The notes beneath the pieces are model-generated. The model was not told the origin of the DNA. It did no database searches and saw nothing but the letters and a program-made list of their open reading frames with translations. Of a stretch of 64,000 nt of DNA, positions 59,501 through 64,000 are shown piece by piece. The stretch comes from Promerops cafer (Eukaryota; Chordata; Aves; Passeriformes; Nectariniidae). Every line of letters begins with the position of its first letter. Positions within the stretch are counted from its first letter, which is position 1. Made by a program: the position numbers and the translations under genes. The stretch covers positions 310,953 to 374,952 of the forward strand of contig VZSE01008843.1 of the NCBI GenBank assembly GCA_013398275.1, written 5' to 3'.

Positions 59501-61803
59501 TTGGAATATCGCTGATAGACTGTTCTTGCCTTAGTTTTCTTAAGTATATAATCGAGTTTACAATATTTTCTGGCCTTGAAGGTTTATTGTGATTATGTAT
59601 ATGTTTAAGACAGTTTAAAATTAGGTGAAATGAATTTTCTACATGTCTGTAATAAATAACCTGAACCCTGGTTATTTTAGTGATTTACAAAAAGACACTT
59701 CTGATCTAAACCCTACACCCTGAGGATGACCTGCATGAGTCTGCAGATGCATTTTGTAGGAAGTGCAGTAAAACCAAAAAGGTACAGTGTTGTGACTACT
59801 AAAATTTTAGTCTAACTACCAGTTTCTAAAGACATCTTCATTAAAGATCAAATCTGTGACAATGTGAAAGACTGCAATATGCTCTGGTGAAAATTTTCCT
59901 TCTCTACAAAAAGAATACCATTAACCCAGAAATACAAAATAAACACATAGCCTGTTATTGACTGTTTGTAACTCTCACAACTTTCAAATCCATAGCATGA
60001 ACTGCCCTTAAATTTGACTAGCACTACAAAATGCAAACACAGAGGCAGGCAGAGAAGTACCAGCAGAACCTCCCTTTTTTTACCTAGTGAGGTGACAATT
60101 GGAAACTCTCTGCAAGATGAGAGATTACCACAGCAATTCAGCTTCAGAACAGGGCTGGGAGCTTGACCTCTCCAGGTCACAGTGTACAAACTGTGCCCAT
60201 GTCCTATTTAATTGATGTTCTGCTTACCACTCTGCTAAGCCCCAGATTTGGCAAGTCTCCAGCTGGTGTGGATGAAAGAATGGCATCTATTTGCCCCTAT
60301 TCATTCCCCCACTGCTGTGCAGAAGGTAGGATTTGCATCTCTGTTGGGATTTTAATCATTACTCTTCAAAATGAGTAGAGAGCACTTATGATTTTGTTTC
60401 TGCCTGTTAGGATTGAACTGTGAATGGAGCAAAGTGGTGGTGAATTGCTCTGCTTGTGGCCCTGGAGTCAGAAACTAACTTGTTCCTCATTCAGCAGCCT
60501 AATCCATTGCAGACATGCAAGTGACATATTTTTAAATAAGATGTCAATGAAAGGATTTGGTTCACTTCATGTTAGGCACATCCTCCTTTTAAATTATAAA
60601 TGTCTTTCCTCCCCCACCCCATCCCATCCTCAGTGTGCCCAAGAGGGATTAGTATTATATTCTTGAACTACAGAAAAATGGGGCTAGTGAGCCAAAATAG
60701 TTGTCATTATCAATGTTTTAGTTTTAGACAAGAAAGACAGTGCTTGTAAACAGCACATGTAAATAAATTTATTGACCAGAGGTGATCCACATACAGAACC
60801 AAGCTGCTCATGGACGTGGAAGGAAGTGTGAATGGAAGGAAAAGCTAAGTTTGTTTAATATATTAGTGTGCAGAAGTTATGTCTGTTTACAGATAGACAA
60901 ACTGAAACTCATAAGGATTGAATTGCTTGCCAAGAAAAGACAGAAAAAGGCAACAGGAGGTCTGGGGAAAGACTTTGGATCTGCTGTCTCCAAATCATCA
61001 GATCTACCAAGCAACAATTACTCCCTTTAATTAATAATTCTCTTTTAAGGGTTTGGAAACAGCTGAGCAACAAGCACAATACAATAAAAGATGTCTTGTG
61101 GCATCTTTTTGACCATGAAGGATGTGATTTAATATTTCTTCTTCTTGGCATTGAGAAATCCTGTATATGGCAAAGAGCAGCTGTGCCTGGCCCTCATGGG
61201 TGATTAAAGGTGAACAATTGCTTTACTATTTTTGCTGCAGATCTTGTTGGCAATCATGCAAAATGTGAATTGCTAGTTGTTTTTCTCTCAGTAAATGTAG
61301 TGTTTTTAGCATGATAAATATTTTTACTCAAATATTAATCTCTCTGATGATCTCTTCTTTTGCCTTGGTTTTATTGTGCTAAACCATCACCTCTCTTTTC
61401 AACCTTATCTTCCACAGGGAAAATTTCAGAGCCTCTTTTCACTCATAAGAAAGAAAGGAGGGGGGAGGGGAGAAATTCCTTGATTGCTTTTGATATAGAG
61501 AGATCTTCACATCACTGAAAAAACCCAGCAGCTGGAGTATGTCATTAAGCAAATCCTTTCTGCTGGTTAAAACTGCCTCTTGGTATATGACTTTAGTGTT
61601 GTGTGTTTGGACCTTCCCAGGTCAGGTTCTATGAGTTTGCAGCTGTTTGTGTCCCTCTGAGTCTGGCTGCTTCTCAGGGTGCACCAGATGCCTTCAACAG
61701 GGATGCTCTGCACATCCAGACTGCAAATGCCAAAGCACTTCCCCAGCGGGAGTTAGAGAGGATTAGGGTTAGAGACATCTGAACTGGGGTCCTTAAACCC
61801 ATC

Positions 61804-62181
61804 CAGCTCTTGGGGTTATTTACCCTGGAGAAAAGGAGGCTCAGGGGAACCTTCTCACTCTCTACAGCTCCCTGGGAGGAGGTTGTAGCCAGTCAGTTTC
61901 TTCTCCGAACAAGTGATAGGACAAGAGGAAATGGTTTCAGGTTGTACCAGGCAAGCTTTAGACAGAGTATTAGGAAAAAATTCTTCACTGAAAGGGTTGG
62001 CAAGCATTGGAACATGCTGACCAGGGAAGTAGTAGAGTCACGATCCCTGGAGGTGTTCAAAAGATGTGTAGGTGTGACACCCATGGATGTGGTTTAGCAA
62101 TGGACTTGGCAATGCTGGATTAATGGTTGGGCTCAATGATCTTGCAGGTCTTTTTCAGTCTAAACAATTCTATGATTTTAG
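61804..62181 (+). mobile_element. CR1 LINE, 5'-truncated
   Basis: The frame 61810-62097 reads LEKRRLRGTFSLSTAPWEEV, then TSDRTRGNGFRLYQASFRQS and IRKKFFTERVGKHWNMLTRE, and ends MDVV with the ORF2 stop. The tail (caatgatcttgcaggtcttt) and the octamer-like end attctatgattttag follow. The subtype resembles the copy at 8479-8955. Confidence 0.93.
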
Positions 62182-62916
62182 AAGGCTTAATATGGCTTCA
62201 GGCAGGCTCAATGCTGTTTACTTTGCTAAGGCACAGGGTCTGCTTGCAGTCCCATGGACAGTGTGATGGTCAGGTGTTTGTGAAGCCTCCATGTGGATTG
62301 AGGTTCCTTGTGCCCATGCTTACCCTGAAGTAGCTCTCTATGGGAACAAATAGTTCATATCTTACAAACTCCTGCATTCATGTCTAATATATTTATGCCT
62401 GTCTTACACAAACTCTGAACAAACTGCACATGCCCACCAGATCATATGACTTTGTCCCTTTGCCTTCATAGCAGTGTCACTGCTGTGTAAATATTTTGAG
62501 CATTCATTCAGTCTAAGTGTTCTTTGTGTACTACATCCACATCTGTACTGAAATCACTGTCCATGAGTCCACTTTCTCTCAGCCCTTCCAAAGTCCAAAT
62601 ATTAACCCTCTTTCTGCCAGGAGAGAAAACATGTCCCTGTGTTGCCCACCAGTGTCAACTACCAGATTCCCAAAAACGTGAAGTACCTCCAGTGGTGCAC
62701 TCCCGAGTACACAGAGAAATGATACACATCCTCATATAATGCCAATGGACAAAGTCCAAAGGATTCATTCTTTTTCACCATCCTCCTATGTGATCAAAGC
62801 TCTTGCTGCAGTTAAGTTCACTGACCGTGCCAAAGCCTTTCCTGCATTTCCACTCTTGTTTAGCTCATGCTTACCTTCTTTTTCTCCCTGTCCCACCCTT
62901 TACCTCCTGACACCTG
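62182..62916. other. Spacer between two CR1 copies
   Basis: About 730 bp of unique-looking sequence separate a plus-strand and a minus-strand CR1 copy, which lie tail to tail. Nothing else is recognised. Confidence 0.6.
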
Positions 62917-63640
62917 AGTCATACAATCATTGAATCACAGAATCATTAAGGTTGGGAAAAGCACGAACAATCATTGAGTCCAATTGTTAACCAGCACCGC
63001 TATGATCACCTTTACACCACATCCCCAAGTGCCACATCTACACATCTTTTAAATACCTTCAGGGACAGGAATAGATTGTCATCATAAATCACTCAAGACA
63101 GACAGTGAGTCAACCCCTTCCCTGGGCAGCCTGTTTCAAGGCTTGACAACCTAAGCAAAGAAATTGTTCCTAATATTCAATCTAAACCTCCTCTGGTGCC
63201 AATTGAGGCCACTTCCTCTTGTCTTATTGCTTGCTACTTGGGAGAAGAAGCCAACTCCCACCTCAGCACAACCTCCTTTCAGGGAGTTGTAGCAAGTGAA
63301 AAGGTCCCCCCTGAGCCTTCTTTTCTTCAGAATGAACACCCCCAGCTCCCTGCAGTGCTCCTCATAAGACTTACTCTCCAGACCCTCCCTCAGCCCTGTT
63401 ATCCTCCCCTGGACACGCACCGATGCCTCAATATCTTTTTTGTACTGAGGGGCCTAAAACTGAGCACAGGATTTGAGGTGTGACCTCATCAATGTCATGT
63501 ACAGGTGGCTGATCACTGCCCTGGTCCTGATACCTGGTCCTAGTTCTGTTTCTGATACAAGGCACTCCTTTAGGGCCCTTCTGGAAAGCTCCTTCTTGTA
63601 GGACACTGATCAGTACCATGTCATGTCAGCACTGCTTTCA
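62917..63640 (-). mobile_element. CR1 LINE (minus strand), longest copy in the window
   Basis: The plus strand begins with the reverse complement of the tail (atcacagaatcattaaggtt). The minus-strand frame 63420-63151 then shows VQGRITGLREGLESKSYEEH, LKKRRLRGDLFTCYNSLKGG and FRLNIRNNFF, all CR1 ORF2. Beyond 63430 further ORF2-like sequence follows (gtgacctcatcaatgtcatg, tgatcactgccctggtcctg). The 5' border is unclear because similarity fades after about 63590. Many breaks make it inactive. Confidence 0.9.
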
Positions 63641-64000
63641 GGTTGCCACCAAATCTCCACTGTTTTCCTTCTTTACCAGGCCTTCTTTGCCTGAGCTTTT
63701 TCACTTAGGCTTCATCCTTGGCAACTGCAGACAGCATTTCATGCTACCAACCAGCAATGGCAAAGAGGGTGAAGGTCCTCTCTCTGGAGTAAATTGAATA
63801 ATTAAATCTGGTATGCCGCTGTCCAAGTGGAAAAAAACAGGCCTGTGCACAAAATACTGCAGAGCATGGAAGTTCAGTGTGCTGTGCCACTGTGAAAGCC
63901 ATGACCTGTGCACCTCATGTGACAGCAGTGCTAACTGAGCTCTGAAAAGAGATAATTTTTCTAGCAGTCTCTTAAAGAATGTGGGTGGCAAAACAGCGAC
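63641..64000. other. Right edge, no recognised feature
   Basis: Sequence beyond the fading 5' side of the CR1 copy. The first part may still be old CR1, but I cannot support it. An accidental minus-strand frame covers 63991-63701. Confidence 0.5.

Larger units (their letters stand above)
50139..61803. other. Intergenic, no recognised gene
   Basis: About 11.7 kb with simple repeats, the candidate regulatory stretch at 53040-53610, and a repeat-free, AT-leaning stretch at 55980-56460. No exon, RNA gene or mobile element is recognised. Confidence 0.6.

Noticed and set aside
61750..61785. Telomere-like ggattagggttagag
   Set aside because: Only one and a half units; not an interstitial telomere array.
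1..64000. CRISPR arrays, bacterial operons, phage or defence systems
   Set aside because: The window is vertebrate nuclear DNA with spliced exons and CR1 repeats; no regularly spaced repeats or prokaryotic genes are present.

Overview
The window looks like nuclear DNA from a bird. The interspersed repeats are almost all chicken-repeat-1 (CR1) LINE fragments, many ending in the CR1-type tail around 'gatcttaggggtcttttccaacct' or 'gattctgtg'. I saw no mammalian L1 or SINE sequence. The one protein-coding gene I can support matches avian beta-galactoside alpha-2,3-sialyltransferase 1. I also see an avian-style retroviral LTR and a second LTR-like fragment, which fits a songbird or close relative, but the species cannot be fixed from the sequence.

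Layout. 1-3607: intron upstream of the first visible coding exon, with a CR1 end at the left edge and a 34-bp tandem duplication near 769-836. 3608-15792: five + strand coding exons of ST3GAL1 (3608-3804, 6997-7176, 11833-11878, 14056-14175, 15619-15792). They join without a frame break into 238 codons plus a stop and carry all four sialylmotifs. The N-terminal exon (cytoplasmic tail, membrane anchor, stem; about 100 residues) lies to the left of the window. 15793 to about 19105: a probable 3' UTR of about 3.3 kb, ending at paired AATAAA signals followed by a GT-rich stretch.

19.1-64 kb: apparently intergenic, with no convincing exon. It holds CR1 pieces (19.2, 21.5, 25.1, 43.0, 49.6-50.1, 61.8-62.2 and 62.9-63.6 kb), an LTR-like fragment apparently nested in a CR1 tail (21.3 kb), a retroviral LTR with TATA box and poly(A) signal (about 44.0-44.4 kb), simple repeats, and several non-repetitive stretches that look like candidate regulatory sequence.

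The gene product would act in the Golgi, adding sialic acid to Gal-beta-1,3-GalNAc on O-glycans. The rest of the window contributes no second gene. The most unusual signals are structural: two perfect palindromes of 18 and 16 bp only 2 bp apart (36610-36645), a nested inverted repeat with three ACGTG cores (33512-33598), a hairpin at 36090-36157, a perfect 12-bp inverted repeat at 24605-24632, and a consensus TGACGTCA site in a locally GC-rich stretch (53040-53610). All were found by eye; none has been tested by alignment or statistics.
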